DNA of 64,000 nt, from contig NZ_CP025003.1 of the NCBI RefSeq assembly GCF_002812485.1, positions 2,294,001-2,358,000 of the forward strand. The letters run 5' to 3'. The notes beneath the pieces are model-generated. The model saw only the letters and a list, made by a program, of their open reading frames with translations, did no database searches and had not been told where the DNA came from. Positions 35,221-46,439 of the stretch are shown piece by piece. The position numbers and the translations under genes are program-made. Each line of letters starts with the position of its first letter. Positions within the stretch are counted from its first letter, which is position 1. This stretch comes from Dickeya fangzhongdai. GTDB lineage: Bacteria > Pseudomonadota > Gammaproteobacteria > Enterobacterales > Enterobacteriaceae.

Positions 35221-38200
35221 ATGGCTGACTTTAATTCCGCATCGCGGCAGCAACGCCACCACACCCAGTCCGTCGCGCAGCGTAAGCCGCGTCGGGGAGG
35301 CGCGGCGTTGCCGGATAATCGTCAGTTGGCGCCGTCAGCGGGACAAACCGGTCTGCCGTCATCGTTGAAGTCAGGGATGGAGCAGCTATCCGGGCAATCG
35401 CTGGATCACGTTCGGGTGCACTATAACTCGGATAAACCGGCGCGCTACGGCGCGCATGCCTATGCGCAGGGCGCCGATATTCATCTCGCGCCAGGGCAAT
35501 CGCACCATCTGCCGCATGAACTGGGTCATGTGGTGCAACAGGCACAGGGGCGGGTGCGCGCCACGACGCAACTGCATGGCGCAGGCATCAATGATGATCC
35601 GGCGCTGGAGGCCGAGGCGACCCGCATGGGGCAACAGGCGCAGCAGATGTCGACCGCGGCGCCGCTGACCGGGGAACCCGGTTTAGCAACGTCGCCCGCC
35701 GTGCCGATGCAGCGTTATGCCTGGCCGGATTCCCATCAGGCGATACAGCGCAGCATCGTGTCCGATTTCACTTTTTCTCTGCTGAAAACCCATCTGCTGC
35801 CGCTGGGCCTGAACAACATATTGCTGTTTGCCGATGCTCAGGCGCTGAAGATGCTGTCGCATTACGAGTCGTTTGGAAAAATCATCGATAAGGCGACCTC
35901 GTTCAGCAACGCGCTCAGTACCGCCATCGGCATCTGGGAAGCGCTGCCGGCGCCGGTGAGAACCGGTATCTTGTTTCTGGCCGGCAAGGTGGCGAGCTAC
36001 CTGCCGAGTCAACGGGCGGTCAGCTTTAGCCACAGCTTGCTGGTGGTTGCCGATGAAGGGGCGTCTACCCATGTGCTGTTGCAGGTGGTGGATATCCTCA
36101 AGATCGCCATTAACGCGGCCAGCCATCCGATCAGCAGCGCGGTCAAATTCGGTCAGTACCTCTACGCCAACTGGTGGCAGGGGCCGGGCGCTGAAAGCGC
36201 ACCGACATCAACGACAGGCAAGCAAGGAAAAACAACATCGCCGGATGAACAGAAAAAAGCGATCGCCAGCCTGGATTTGCACATCATCTGGCTGAAGGTC
36301 GGCTCCGTAAAACTGAAAAATACCCAGCAGGAGAGCGATGGAAAAACGACGCAGGGCGGGCTGCACGCTGGGTTTTCGCTCGGCTACCGGCTGTTTGATC
36401 ATGAAGGATCGCTGGGGCAGAACGGCAAGTTGACGCTGATCCTGCCGTGGGAGGGCGGGGCGATTCTGGAATCGCAGGAAAGCATCAACCTGATCAAGGA
36501 AATCGTGTTCGGCAGCGATTTGTTTGTAGTGCGCCAGTTGGATATGACGTCGCTGTCGGTCAGCAATGAAGGGCTGCAACAGCTGGGCTTTTTCCTGAAG
36601 GAGTTTTCCATCGGCAATCGCACGGTGCTGGCGGAGGACATACGGGCTAAGTACCAGAAAAATACCGGGATGACCTTTTCCGCCTACGCCGGCATTGGTC
36701 TGTATGGCTGGAATGCGGGCGCGCATTTGATGTTGGAGCTTGATGAAGCAGGGCATTTTAAGTCGGGCAGTATGGATGACTTTCATGAAAGCAAAGGCGT
36801 CGTCACCATCAAGCAGGCGGCCATCAGCAAAACGAACGGGCTAAGCCTCACCGACGCCGAACTGAATCTACAACCGCTGACCGGACTGGATATCCGGGGG
36901 ATGATTGCAAGCTTGACGGTGAAGAATAAAGCGGTAACCGGTGAAGGTTCGATCGTCGGGCAGCGGATCCCGTTGCTCGGCGATCGGGTCATGCTGGAAA
37001 AAGTGCAGGGTGAGTTGCGCGCCGGTACTGACGAATGGGAGGCGGCGGCCAGCGCCACCCTCAACATACTGTTTTCCGAAGTGAAGGCCGGCGGTACGGC
37101 GAGTATTCGCTACAACAGCCGCGAGAAGAAAACGCACATCGTGCTCAGTAACGGGCACTTCGAGGCGGATTATCACGCCTTTCACCTGAAAGCCAGCGAG
37201 CTGGGTTACGACCATGACCAGCGACGCTTCACCATGAAACAGGCGGCATTGCGTATCAAAGCCATCGATGTTGAAGGCGAGGTGAATGATGTCAGCATTG
37301 ATAGCAACGGCGTGAATTTCTCTTCCGCCATTGTGCACGGTCCGCAGAAGCTGGCGCTGTTTTCCGGGTTTACGCTGGAGCAACTGCAATTCCTGATCGG
37401 AGAGAATGGCAAATCGATGACGTTGACCAGCGATGCGGCGCTCAAGCTGGCTAAAGTCACCGGCAGCGCGAAACAGCTGCGCCTCAGCAGGGGCGCAGAT
37501 GGCTTCCAGGGGTCTGTGGCTTCCGCCAGTGTAGAAACGTCGCTGTTTTCGTTGGGGATCAACGACGCGCTGATCAACCGCGACGGTTTACACGTCGATA
37601 ACGCGGACCTGACGCTGTTGCCGAACCGGCCGGCCAGCGACGATAACAACATGACGGAGTTTATTCCCGGTTTTAACTCCGGGCTCATGGATTTTCTGCC
37701 GATAGGTCCGGTGACGTTTCTGGTTTCCGGCGTAGACCTGAAGCAGAGCGGGCTGACGGTGAAAACCTTCCGGCCGAAACTGGATGAACTGCATTTTTCG
37801 GCGTTTGGCGCGTCGGCGCGGCTGAATCCATCGGAGTTGTTCGGCGAGGTCGGTTACGAGAAACAGCTGTCGCTGGAGAGCCTGGCCGCCGGATTGCCGC
37901 TCAAGGTTGAGATAATATTTCCGATTTTCCCAGGGCTGGAGGTCTATGGTTCGCTGGAGGCGAAAGCCAATCTGGATATCAATATTTTACTGAACGCGAA
38001 GGGCAAGGACGGTATATGGGCCGTCGGCAAACATGCCAATTTTAGCGGCGCGATCGGCCTGCGCGCTGAACTGGGGGTGAATGCGGGTTCTCAACTGCTG
38101 CTGGCGCTCAGCGCCGGGGCTTTCGCCGAAGGCAAGGCCATGCTGCACAGTCAGGTGAACCTGGGGGGGCAGGCCCGATTCGATCGTGATGCGCGCCAGT

Positions 38201-39288
38201 TCAAGACGATCGAACCGCTGATGATTGATTATCGCTTCAAGCCGGAAGCGGTGGCGTCCATTGGGGTGGTGGTAAAGGCCAAAGCATTGTATTTCTTTAA
38301 TAAGACTATCTTTGAATATACCGCCGCCGAGTGGCGCATGGGGAATTACGAGCTGGTGGGCAAAATCGGCAGCACGAAAGACGCGATGGCGCCGGAAAAA
38401 CCGGAAACACTGGGAATAGGGAAAAAAGCCAACCCGCCGGAATACCGCGCTATTAAAGGAACGGAAGCGAAGACCCTGCTGCAAGGGAATCAGCCGATTG
38501 CTGGCAGCGGCGACGAGCGCATGCGTATTTTGCGTGATGAACGTAAGACCATAGAAAAATACCTGCAAAAACTGAAACAGCGCAGCCTGAGCGCAGGAAA
38601 TAAAAGGAAAACGCTGGAAACGAAATATGTGGAGCTGCTGCAGCGTAAAAGTCAGTACCACCGGGCGTTGGTGGGAAAATTTAATGATGAACAGGCCAAT
38701 CGCCAGCTTGCTGAATTCAACAAAAAATATGGCATCGAGAAGTTGCAAAACCAGTATGCCGAACTGGTTGATGAAGAACATAAGCTGATGCAAGGCATTG
38801 AAGCCAACATAGAGAAGTTGCGGTCGTTGTCGCATTTTGATGGCGCTGTGTTGGAAAAACAGGGATTGACGTCATCGCTTGAGGCGGTTGAAGACAGCAA
38901 GAATCACATCAAACAACTGCATCTTCCCGATTCCCAGGCGTTCGGTAAATCACTTGCCGAGGCCAGCGACGGGCTGACGGCCGCGATAGACAAAGATGCG
39001 GTGGTGATGGCCGGTATCAATCGCGTGATGCCGTATAACGAATTTATTCAACAATCCACCACCCATGAGCTGTTAATGGTCACGACCCGCAAGAACATCG
39101 TTCCGGTTGATACGGCGCTGGCGAGTTTTCATCAGCAAAAATCCCAGGCGAGTGTGGAAGCGTTGCTGCGTGCGATCGGTACTTATCTGACGAACAACAG
39201 CCGCAGCAAACGCACGCCGATAGTCATGCTATTGCAAAATCAGGCAAAAGCGGCGCTGGAGAGTTTCAAATCAGCCAGTGTGCAATGA
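35221..39288 (+). CDS. DUF4157 protein, probable eCIS cargo/effector
   Basis: A 1355-residue protein. Residues 1-45 are a disordered, basic Q-rich leader with L-P-D-N-R. Residues 46-140 form the DUF4157 domain, with H-Y-N-S-D-K-P-A, A-Y-A-Q-G-A-D-I-H-L-A-P-G and the zinc-metallopeptidase motif H99-E-L-G-H103; E130 or E132 may be the third ligand. Residues about 170-270 are a helical region. Residues 330-1060 are a very long chain of beta-strands with repeating amphipathic pattern. Residues about 1095-1220 form a coiled coil, and the rest is helical. DUF4157 marks eCIS-linked cargo proteins widely. Whether the protease domain is the toxin, or cleaves the leader to release the rest, is open. 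It is the last gene of the locus, converging with argS. Confidence 0.83.
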   Translation: MADFNSASRQQRHHTQSVAQRKPRRGGAALPDNRQLAPSAGQTGLPSSLKSGMEQLSGQSLDHVRVHYNSDKPARYGAHAYAQGADIHLAPGQSHHLPHELGHVVQQAQGRVRATTQLHGAGINDDPALEAEATRMGQQAQQMSTAAPLTGEPGLATSPAVPMQRYAWPDSHQAIQRSIVSDFTFSLLKTHLLPLGLNNILLFADAQALKMLSHYESFGKIIDKATSFSNALSTAIGIWEALPAPVRTGILFLAGKVASYLPSQRAVSFSHSLLVVADEGASTHVLLQVVDILKIAINAASHPISSAVKFGQYLYANWWQGPGAESAPTSTTGKQGKTTSPDEQKKAIASLDLHIIWLKVGSVKLKNTQQESDGKTTQGGLHAGFSLGYRLFDHEGSLGQNGKLTLILPWEGGAILESQESINLIKEIVFGSDLFVVRQLDMTSLSVSNEGLQQLGFFLKEFSIGNRTVLAEDIRAKYQKNTGMTFSAYAGIGLYGWNAGAHLMLELDEAGHFKSGSMDDFHESKGVVTIKQAAISKTNGLSLTDAELNLQPLTGLDIRGMIASLTVKNKAVTGEGSIVGQRIPLLGDRVMLEKVQGELRAGTDEWEAAASATLNILFSEVKAGGTASIRYNSREKKTHIVLSNGHFEADYHAFHLKASELGYDHDQRRFTMKQAALRIKAIDVEGEVNDVSIDSNGVNFSSAIVHGPQKLALFSGFTLEQLQFLIGENGKSMTLTSDAALKLAKVTGSAKQLRLSRGADGFQGSVASASVETSLFSLGINDALINRDGLHVDNADLTLLPNRPASDDNNMTEFIPGFNSGLMDFLPIGPVTFLVSGVDLKQSGLTVKTFRPKLDELHFSAFGASARLNPSELFGEVGYEKQLSLESLAAGLPLKVEIIFPIFPGLEVYGSLEAKANLDINILLNAKGKDGIWAVGKHANFSGAIGLRAELGVNAGSQLLLALSAGAFAEGKAMLHSQVNLGGQARFDRDARQFKTIEPLMIDYRFKPEAVASIGVVVKAKALYFFNKTIFEYTAAEWRMGNYELVGKIGSTKDAMAPEKPETLGIGKKANPPEYRAIKGTEAKTLLQGNQPIAGSGDERMRILRDERKTIEKYLQKLKQRSLSAGNKRKTLETKYVELLQRKSQYHRALVGKFNDEQANRQLAEFNKKYGIEKLQNQYAELVDEEHKLMQGIEANIEKLRSLSHFDGAVLEKQGLTSSLEAVEDSKNHIKQLHLPDSQAFGKSLAEASDGLTAAIDKDAVVMAGINRVMPYNEFIQQSTTHELLMVTTRKNIVPVDTALASFHQQKSQASVEALLRAIGTYLTNNSRSKRTPIVMLLQNQAKAALESFKSASVQ

Positions 39289-39335
39289 GCCGGACTGCGC
39301 GCAGGTTGGAAGGCATGCGTGATGATATCGAAAGG

Positions 39336-39358
39336 CCCCTTCCCATGACGGGAAGGGG
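39336..39358 (-). terminator. Hairpin between the eCIS effector gene and argS
   Basis: A perfect 9-bp stem (CCCCTTCCC at 39336-39344 with GGGAAGGGG at 39350-39358) closes an ATGAC loop. On the minus strand it follows argS and is succeeded by CCTTTCG, a weak T-tract. It may serve both convergent genes. Confidence 0.65.
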
Positions 39359-39372
39359 AGGCGCGACAGAAA

Positions 39373-41103
39373 TTACATCTTCTCGACGGTCTGGATGCCG
39401 AGCGTATCCAGGCCGGTTTTCAGCGTTTTGGCGGTCAGCAGCGCCAGTTTGAGGCGGCTTTGGCGTGCGCTGTCGCTGTCGGCGTTGAGGATCGGGCAGT
39501 TTTCGTAAAAACCGGAGAACAGCCCGGCCAGATCGTACAGGTAAGCGCACATCACATGCGGCGTACCGTCGCGGGCCACCGTGGTAACGGTTTCTTCGAA
39601 CTGCAGCAGGCGGGTCGCCAGCGCTTGTTCATGCTCGGCGGTCAGCGCAATCGGCTGGGTCAGACTGGCTTCTTCCACCCCGGCGCGTTTGAAGATCGAC
39701 GCAACGCGGGTGTAGGCATACTGCATATAGGGCGCGGTGTTGCCTTCAAACGCCAGCATGTTATCCCAGTCGAAGATATAGTCAGTGGTGCGGTTTTTCG
39801 ACAGGTCGGCGTATTTGACCGCGCCTACCGATACCACCTGCGCCAGTTGCTCCAGTTCGCCGCGCTCCATCTCCGGGTTTTTGCCGGCAATCAGCGTCAG
39901 CGCGCGTTCGTAGGCTTCGTCCAACAGTTCGGACAGCTTGATGGTGCCGCCGGCGCGGGTTTTAAACGGCTTGCCGTCTTTACCCAGCATCATGCCGAAC
40001 ATGTGGTGTTCCAGGCTGACGGATTCCGGCACGTAACCGGCTTTACGCACGATGCTCCAGGCTTGCATCAGGTGTTGATGCTGGCGGGAGTCGATATAGT
40101 ACAGCACACGGTTGGCGCCCAGTTTTTCATAACGGTATTTGGCGCAGGCGATATCGGTGGTGGTATAAAGGTAGCCGCCATCCTTTTTCTGGATGATGAC
40201 GCCCATCGCTTCGCCTTCTTTGTTTTTGTACTCGTCCAGATAGACCACGATGGCGCCTTCGCTTTCCACCGCCAGCCCTTTGGCTTTCAGGTCGGCGACG
40301 ATTTCCGGCAGCATGGCGTTATAGAGGCTTTCGCCCATGACGTCATTTGGGGTCAGCGACACGTTCAGACGATCATAGCTATGCTGGTTCTGGACCATGG
40401 TGATGTCCACCAGCTTGCGCCACATCGAACGGCAATATTCGTCGCCGCTTTGCAATTTTACTACGTAACCGCGGGCGCGCTCGGCGAAGACGGCATCGTC
40501 ATCGTAGTGTTTTTTCGCTTCACGGTAGAACGCTTCCAGATCCGCCAGTTCCAGATCGCTGGTGTTGTCGTTTTGCACATCTTCCAGATGAGCAATCAGC
40601 ATACCGAACTGGGTACCCCAGTCACCGACGTGGTTGGCGCGAATAACGTTATGACCGAGGAATTCCAGGGTACGTACGGCGGCATCGCCAATGATGGTCG
40701 AGCGCAGGTTGCCGACGTGCATCTCTTTGGCTACGTTGGGAGCCGAGTAGTCAACGACGATAGTTTGCGGCTCAACCGCAGCGACGCCCAGTTTCGGGGC
40801 GGTCAGCGCGTGTTCCAGCTGGCCGGATAGCCACTGGGGATCGAGGAATATATTGATGAAACCGGGACCGGCAATTTCCGTTTTGGCTGCAATGCCATCC
40901 AGCTGCAGCGTTTGTACTACTTTCTCGGCAAGCTGGCGCGGGGGCATGCCCAGTTTCTTGGCGGCCGCCATGATGCCATTTGCCTGATAATCACCAAATT
41001 GCGCTTTTGCTGACTGGCGAACCATTGCTTCGCTGTCAGCGGGCGCGCCCGCCGCAATCATTGCCTGATGGACTTTTTCTGAAAGAAGAGCCTGAATATT
41101 CAC
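39373..41103 (-). CDS. argS: Arginyl-tRNA synthetase
   Basis: A 576-residue class I aminoacyl-tRNA synthetase (E. coli 577) that charges tRNA-Arg in the cytosol. The N-terminal Add1 domain is followed by the catalytic core with the HIGH-type signature [13 protein letters not shown]. The canonical KMSKS is replaced, as usual in ArgRS, by a [13 protein letters not shown] segment. The C-terminal DALR-type anticodon-binding domain ends with L-G-I-Q-T-V-E-K-M, typical of the family. The gene is monocistronic and its start region on the minus side overlooks a 700-base AT-rich gap. Confidence 0.98.
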   Translation of the reverse strand: MNIQALLSEKVHQAMIAAGAPADSEAMVRQSAKAQFGDYQANGIMAAAKKLGMPPRQLAEKVVQTLQLDGIAAKTEIAGPGFINIFLDPQWLSGQLEHALTAPKLGVAAVEPQTIVVDYSAPNVAKEMHVGNLRSTIIGDAAVRTLEFLGHNVIRANHVGDWGTQFGMLIAHLEDVQNDNTSDLELADLEAFYREAKKHYDDDAVFAERARGYVVKLQSGDEYCRSMWRKLVDITMVQNQHSYDRLNVSLTPNDVMGESLYNAMLPEIVADLKAKGLAVESEGAIVVYLDEYKNKEGEAMGVIIQKKDGGYLYTTTDIACAKYRYEKLGANRVLYYIDSRQHQHLMQAWSIVRKAGYVPESVSLEHHMFGMMLGKDGKPFKTRAGGTIKLSELLDEAYERALTLIAGKNPEMERGELEQLAQVVSVGAVKYADLSKNRTTDYIFDWDNMLAFEGNTAPYMQYAYTRVASIFKRAGVEEASLTQPIALTAEHEQALATRLLQFEETVTTVARDGTPHVMCAYLYDLAGLFSGFYENCPILNADSDSARQSRLKLALLTAKTLKTGLDTLGIQTVEKM

Positions 41104-41329
41104 CGGTTTACCCTAAATGACGAATCAAGCCTTTCTTTATACCATATTTGGGTTGTGTAGTCAGCAGAGCACCATGACAAGCGCCCCTGGCGGGGCGTCA
41201 ATAAAAATAAAACAAAGCATCCGATAATGCGGCGAGATGTCTGCTGCCATTATCGATAATAAAATTTAAGGTGAAAGGCGCGGCTTTCCGGCAAGCCTGA
41301 ATAGCGGAAGGGGAGTATTAATAAAAAAT

Positions 41330-41446
41330 TTAACGTCGTTTGTGTCGACGGTCCGTGCTCAGTCGCGTGCTCTGCATCGTTTTAAAATGACGGAACAGTG
41401 AATAACCGGCAATGACAACTAGCATAGAGAAGGTTATTAGCAACAT
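41330..41446 (-). CDS. Possible small single-pass membrane protein
   Basis: A 38-residue frame, M-L-L-I-T-F-S-M-L-V-V-I-A-G-Y-S-L-F then a basic tail (R-H-F-K ... R-R-H-K-R-R). One membrane helix with a strongly positive cytoplasmic end is a common layout of bacterial small membrane proteins. AAAGGG stands about eight bases before the ATG. The frame is open further upstream to a TTG at 41518, which would give 62 residues, but no ribosome site stands before it. The evidence is modest because any AT-rich stretch can encode such a helix. Confidence 0.4.
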   Translation of the reverse strand: MLLITFSMLVVIAGYSLFRHFKTMQSTRLSTDRRHKRR

Positions 41447-41805
41447 GGTAAATGCCCTTTGGTCATTTAGTGGAGGTTGGGTAGTTTCGAAGTTATCCGT
41501 TTTTTGTTTATTTCTCAATGTTACAGAGAATATTTAAGAATACTCTCATCGGGTTTTTAAATTCATTAAAAATCAATACATTGTAATTTTTATTATATTT
41601 CTGTCATTTTGTTAACAGTATTTGTTGTTATTATTCTTTGATTGAAATGAAGTTTGTCCACCGTTGCAAATAATGGCATGAAAAGACAAGAAAGTCGGGC
41701 TAATGCCAGCACGGTATGATACCAAAGTCGCAAAAAGATGGAGGTTATTTCTGTCTATGTTAAATTAGACTGGATAAACTATTTATTTAGGTTAATGAGG
41801 AAATA
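41447..41805. other. AT-rich intergenic region before yecM
   Basis: About 360 bases of very AT-rich sequence with no plausible gene. It must contain the yecM promoter and that of the possible small gene on the minus strand. GAGGAAATA immediately before 41806 is the ribosome site of yecM. No repeat or operator was identified. Confidence 0.5.
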
Positions 41806-42378
41806 ATGACCGCTTTGTTACCGTCGACGCTTCCCCCCTCCTTATTGAATGACCTTTCCCGTTTTGAAACTGAACTTCAGCAACTCGCACAGCAGCTCGA
41901 ACTTGACCTTGCCGCGTTTGACGCCGACCACATTTCTCTGCGCTGTCATCAGAACAGTACGGCGGAGCAATGGCGTACGGCGTTGCTGGCCTGTGGGTCG
42001 TTGCTGTCGGAAAACATGATCAACGGCCGGCCTATCTGTCTGTTTATCCTTCATCAACCGTTAACGGTGGGGCCGTGGCAGATTGATTGCGTGGAACTGC
42101 CGTGGCCGGGGAATCAGCATTATCCGCACGAAGGGTGGGAGCACGTGGAGCTGGTATTGCCCGGCGACCCGGCTACCTTACATCCCCGTGCGCTGGCCTG
42201 CCTGCCGGACGCGGCTCTGACCACTCCCGGCATTAAACTGAAATTCAGCCATCCTCAGGGTGAACATGAACGCCTGCCCAATCCGACGCTGGCGGTGACT
42301 AACGGGCGGGTCACGCTGAAATTTCATCCCTACCGTATTCAGGAGATCGTAGCCAGCGAACAGTCGGCCGGTCAGTAG
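41806..42378 (+). CDS. yecM: VOC-like protein YecM
   Basis: A 190-residue YecM family protein (E. coli 188). Its fold is related to glyoxalase/extradiol dioxygenase (VOC) proteins, with a putative metal site. Segments that identify it are A-F-D-A-D-H-I-S-L-R-C-H, I-D-C-V-E-L-P-W-P-G-N-Q-H-Y-P-H-E-G-W-E-H-V-E-L-V, and the C-terminal V-T-L-K-F-H-P-Y-R-I-Q-E-I-V. The conserved histidines and glutamates in these motifs are the likely metal ligands. The reaction is unknown. It stands before cutC on the same strand as in E. coli, with about 200 bases between them here. Confidence 0.94.
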   Translation: MTALLPSTLPPSLLNDLSRFETELQQLAQQLELDLAAFDADHISLRCHQNSTAEQWRTALLACGSLLSENMINGRPICLFILHQPLTVGPWQIDCVELPWPGNQHYPHEGWEHVELVLPGDPATLHPRALACLPDAALTTPGIKLKFSHPQGEHERLPNPTLAVTNGRVTLKFHPYRIQEIVASEQSAGQ

Positions 42379-42581
42379 GTTAGCTCGCGGTCATTTAAAT
42401 TGTGTGGCGTGTCATATTCCACGCGCAAATCCTGTCGCCAGTGTGACACGCCTCTCTCCGCCGCTGGCAAGGGGATGCCAGTATTAGGCATGTATCATGC
42501 CGGCATAGGGTGATAAGCGGGCAATTCTTTCGGAAATGCGTTGTGTTTCCGGTTTCGTTATTTTTTGCAAGGGAGGCGGAT

Positions 42582-43346
42582 ATGCCAATGCTGGAGGTCT
42601 GCTGTTATAGCCTTGATTGCGCACTGACGGCACAGCAGGCGGGGGCGGATCGGATAGAACTCTGCGCCGCGCAACGTGAGGGCGGCCTGACGCCCGGGTA
42701 TGGCGTATTGCGACAGGCGCGGGAAACGCTTGCCATTCCGGTGCACCCGATGGTGCGGCCGCGTGGGGGGGATTTTTGTTACAGTCATCAGGAGTTTACG
42801 GCGATGCTGTATGACATCGATCAGATCAGGTCGATGGGGTTTCCAGGATTGGTAGTGGGGATTCTGGATGAAGAAGGCCATATTGATATGGCGCGTATGC
42901 GGCAGGTTATGGCGCGGTGCGAAGGGCTGGCGGTCACGTTCCATCGGGCGTTCGACATGTGCCTGAATCCGCGTCTGGCGCTGAATCAACTGGCGGATTT
43001 GGGCGTTGCCCGCGTTCTGACTTCCGGCCAGCAGCAAAGCGCCGAAAATGGGTTAACGTTGTTACGGGAACTTAATGCGGCCAACTGCGGTCCTATTATT
43101 ATGGCGGGCGCGGGCGTCAGGCTGACCAATCTGCATAAATTCCGCGCCTGTGGTATTCAGGAATTGCACACCTCGGCAGGCCAATGGTTGCCATCGCCGA
43201 TGCGTTATCGCAAATTGGGTGTCACGCTCTGTTCCGAAACTGAAATGGATGAATTCCAGCACTACTGTGTTGATGGCGATGTTGTGGCGGCCATGAAAAA
43301 CGCCTTGAGCCCGGAACCGGCTCCCTCTGCGACATCCGCCTCCTAG
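42582..43346 (+). CDS. cutC: Copper homeostasis protein CutC
   Basis: A 254-residue TIM-barrel protein of the CutC family (E. coli 248), in the cytosol. Signature segments are [39 protein letters not shown], and T-F-H-R-A-F-D-M-C. The ATG at 42582 gives the family N-terminus and is preceded by GGGAGG; the frame opening at 42510 lacks a ribosome site and adds residues missing from homologues. It was first linked to copper tolerance in E. coli, though part of that phenotype was later traced to a small RNA in the region. The precise function is not settled. A strong terminator follows. Confidence 0.95.
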   Translation: MPMLEVCCYSLDCALTAQQAGADRIELCAAQREGGLTPGYGVLRQARETLAIPVHPMVRPRGGDFCYSHQEFTAMLYDIDQIRSMGFPGLVVGILDEEGHIDMARMRQVMARCEGLAVTFHRAFDMCLNPRLALNQLADLGVARVLTSGQQQSAENGLTLLRELNAANCGPIIMAGAGVRLTNLHKFRACGIQELHTSAGQWLPSPMRYRKLGVTLCSETEMDEFQHYCVDGDVVAAMKNALSPEPAPSATSAS

Positions 43347-43439
43347 ACTGTGCCTGCATGAGGCGTTGGCACCGTCTGGCATATCCCGATGCCCTTTGCC
43401 GCGCAGCATTCCCCTTATCGGTCTGCTTGCGAGTACCAG

Positions 43440-43467
43440 GCCCCGACGCCTTGTCGGGGCTTTTTTT
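43440..43467 (+). terminator. Intrinsic terminator after cutC
   Basis: The stem GCCCCGAC / GTCGGGGC (43440-43447 with 43453-43460) is followed by seven Ts. It lies 94 bases after the cutC stop codon. The remaining 206 bases before the next gene contain nothing else that I can name. Confidence 0.93.
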
Positions 43468-43673
43468 CTGCCATGGTAACGGCGGTCGAACGACCGCTTC
43501 ATCACTCACTGTACGCTATAGTTGTTATACGTCAGTTGCTGTACGTCGCGGTTATTACCGGACTGAATGTGATCACGCCCAGAAAATGTGTTGAATTGTT
43601 ATACGTTTATCTTTTATCGCCCTGAGCCGGTGATATGCTGCCTGTTATCCCAACAGCCAAAAGGAATCCTGTT

Positions 43674-43931
43674 ATGCGTGGAATCGTTGTGCATCATGAG
43701 CATCGCATTGGTTTCATCGTTATCCGCGATCCGGAAGACGGATTTATCGTCGCTAAGTTGCTGGACATTTATGAAGTGGAAAGGGGAGATGCGATAACCG
43801 GCGATTTCCAGACCGTCGGCAATACGACGCTTTTTAATGAAACCAACAATCAGGATATCAACGTCGAGATCCAAAATACCGATATGACCGAGGATGCGGC
43901 CATCGAGCTGATCGTTAAAAACCGCAACTGA
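43674..43931 (+). CDS. Small hypothetical protein, probable OB-like fold
   Basis: An 85-residue acidic protein beginning M-R-G-I-V-V-H-H-E-H-R-I-G-F-I-V-I-R-D-P. The alternation of strands and glycine-rich turns (E-R-G-D-A-I-T-G-D-F) resembles an OB fold such as that of cold-shock proteins, but the RNP motifs are absent. The ATG at 43674 is preferred because AAGGAA lies eight bases before it. The C-terminus N-Q-D-I-N-V-E-I-Q-N-T-D-M-T is unusually rich in N, D and E. It is expressed alone between cutC and the convergent cmoB gene. I do not know its family and give no function. Confidence 0.75.
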   Translation: MRGIVVHHEHRIGFIVIRDPEDGFIVAKLLDIYEVERGDAITGDFQTVGNTTLFNETNNQDINVEIQNTDMTEDAAIELIVKNRN

Positions 43932-44028
43932 TGGTTCGTATTAAGGATGATTGGGGCGGCGGTCGGCGCTGGTCTGCGATCGACGGATGCGCCGCGCCGC
44001 CCTGATATTGGCGATGAGTCGTTCCCGC

Positions 44029-45863
<1,835 letters not shown>

Positions 45864-46259
45864 TTAACGCAGGGTAAATACCAGATCCCAGGGCAGGTAG
45901 TAGAGGTTGAACAGAATCATCAGCAGCAATGAAACATAGGTGGCCGCCATACCGGAGCGCCGCCAGTTCAACTCACGGTGACGCAGGCCGTAGTAGTGAC
46001 ATAACCGCCCGAGCAACAACATAATTCCGCACAGATGAATCATCGCGTTCATCGCCCCATTCATCTCCATCAGCACCAACAGCAGGCCGCCGATAGGGAT
46101 GTATTCCACCGCGTTGCCGTGGACGCGAATGGCGGTTTGCAACTCGTAAAAACCGCCGTCGCCGTAGGCCACCCGGTACTGCATTCGCAGTTTCACCACA
46201 TCAACCGACAATTTAACTAACAACAATGCGCTGAGCACCACATAAAGCGCGCTTACCAT
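45864..46259 (-). CDS. yecN: MAPEG-family membrane protein YecN
   Basis: A 131-residue inner-membrane protein of the MAPEG family (membrane-associated proteins in eicosanoid and glutathione metabolism), with four membrane helices. The family signature is R-V-H-G-N-A-V-E-Y-I-P in helix 2. Eukaryotic relatives are glutathione transferases or peroxidases; the bacterial role is not known. E. coli has it in the same place between the cmo genes and yecE. No operon partner is close: yecE ends 180 bases upstream on the same strand. Confidence 0.93.
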   Translation of the reverse strand: MVSALYVVLSALLLVKLSVDVVKLRMQYRVAYGDGGFYELQTAIRVHGNAVEYIPIGGLLLVLMEMNGAMNAMIHLCGIMLLLGRLCHYYGLRHRELNWRRSGMAATYVSLLLMILFNLYYLPWDLVFTLR

Positions 46260-46439
46260 TTTTTACTCCATTGCCTGACCAGAAGCGGCAGACGCTATCA
46301 TAACGTGTCTGTCGCCGACCTGTCGCCTGCATAACGCGAAGATATTGTAGGTGAAATTGGCGGATATCAAACGCTATTAATAAGAAACTGTGATAAAAGC
46401 CGACGGCGATGTTTGCCCGGCGTTTTTCAACATAACGCC

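Noticed and set aside
41181..41200. GC-rich inverted repeat upstream of argS
   Set aside because: The stem is short and no T-run follows it in either direction; it is not a terminator that I can defend.
43358..43625. Two overlapping 78-codon plus-strand frames after cutC
   Set aside because: Both run across the strong terminator of cutC and have no ribosome site.
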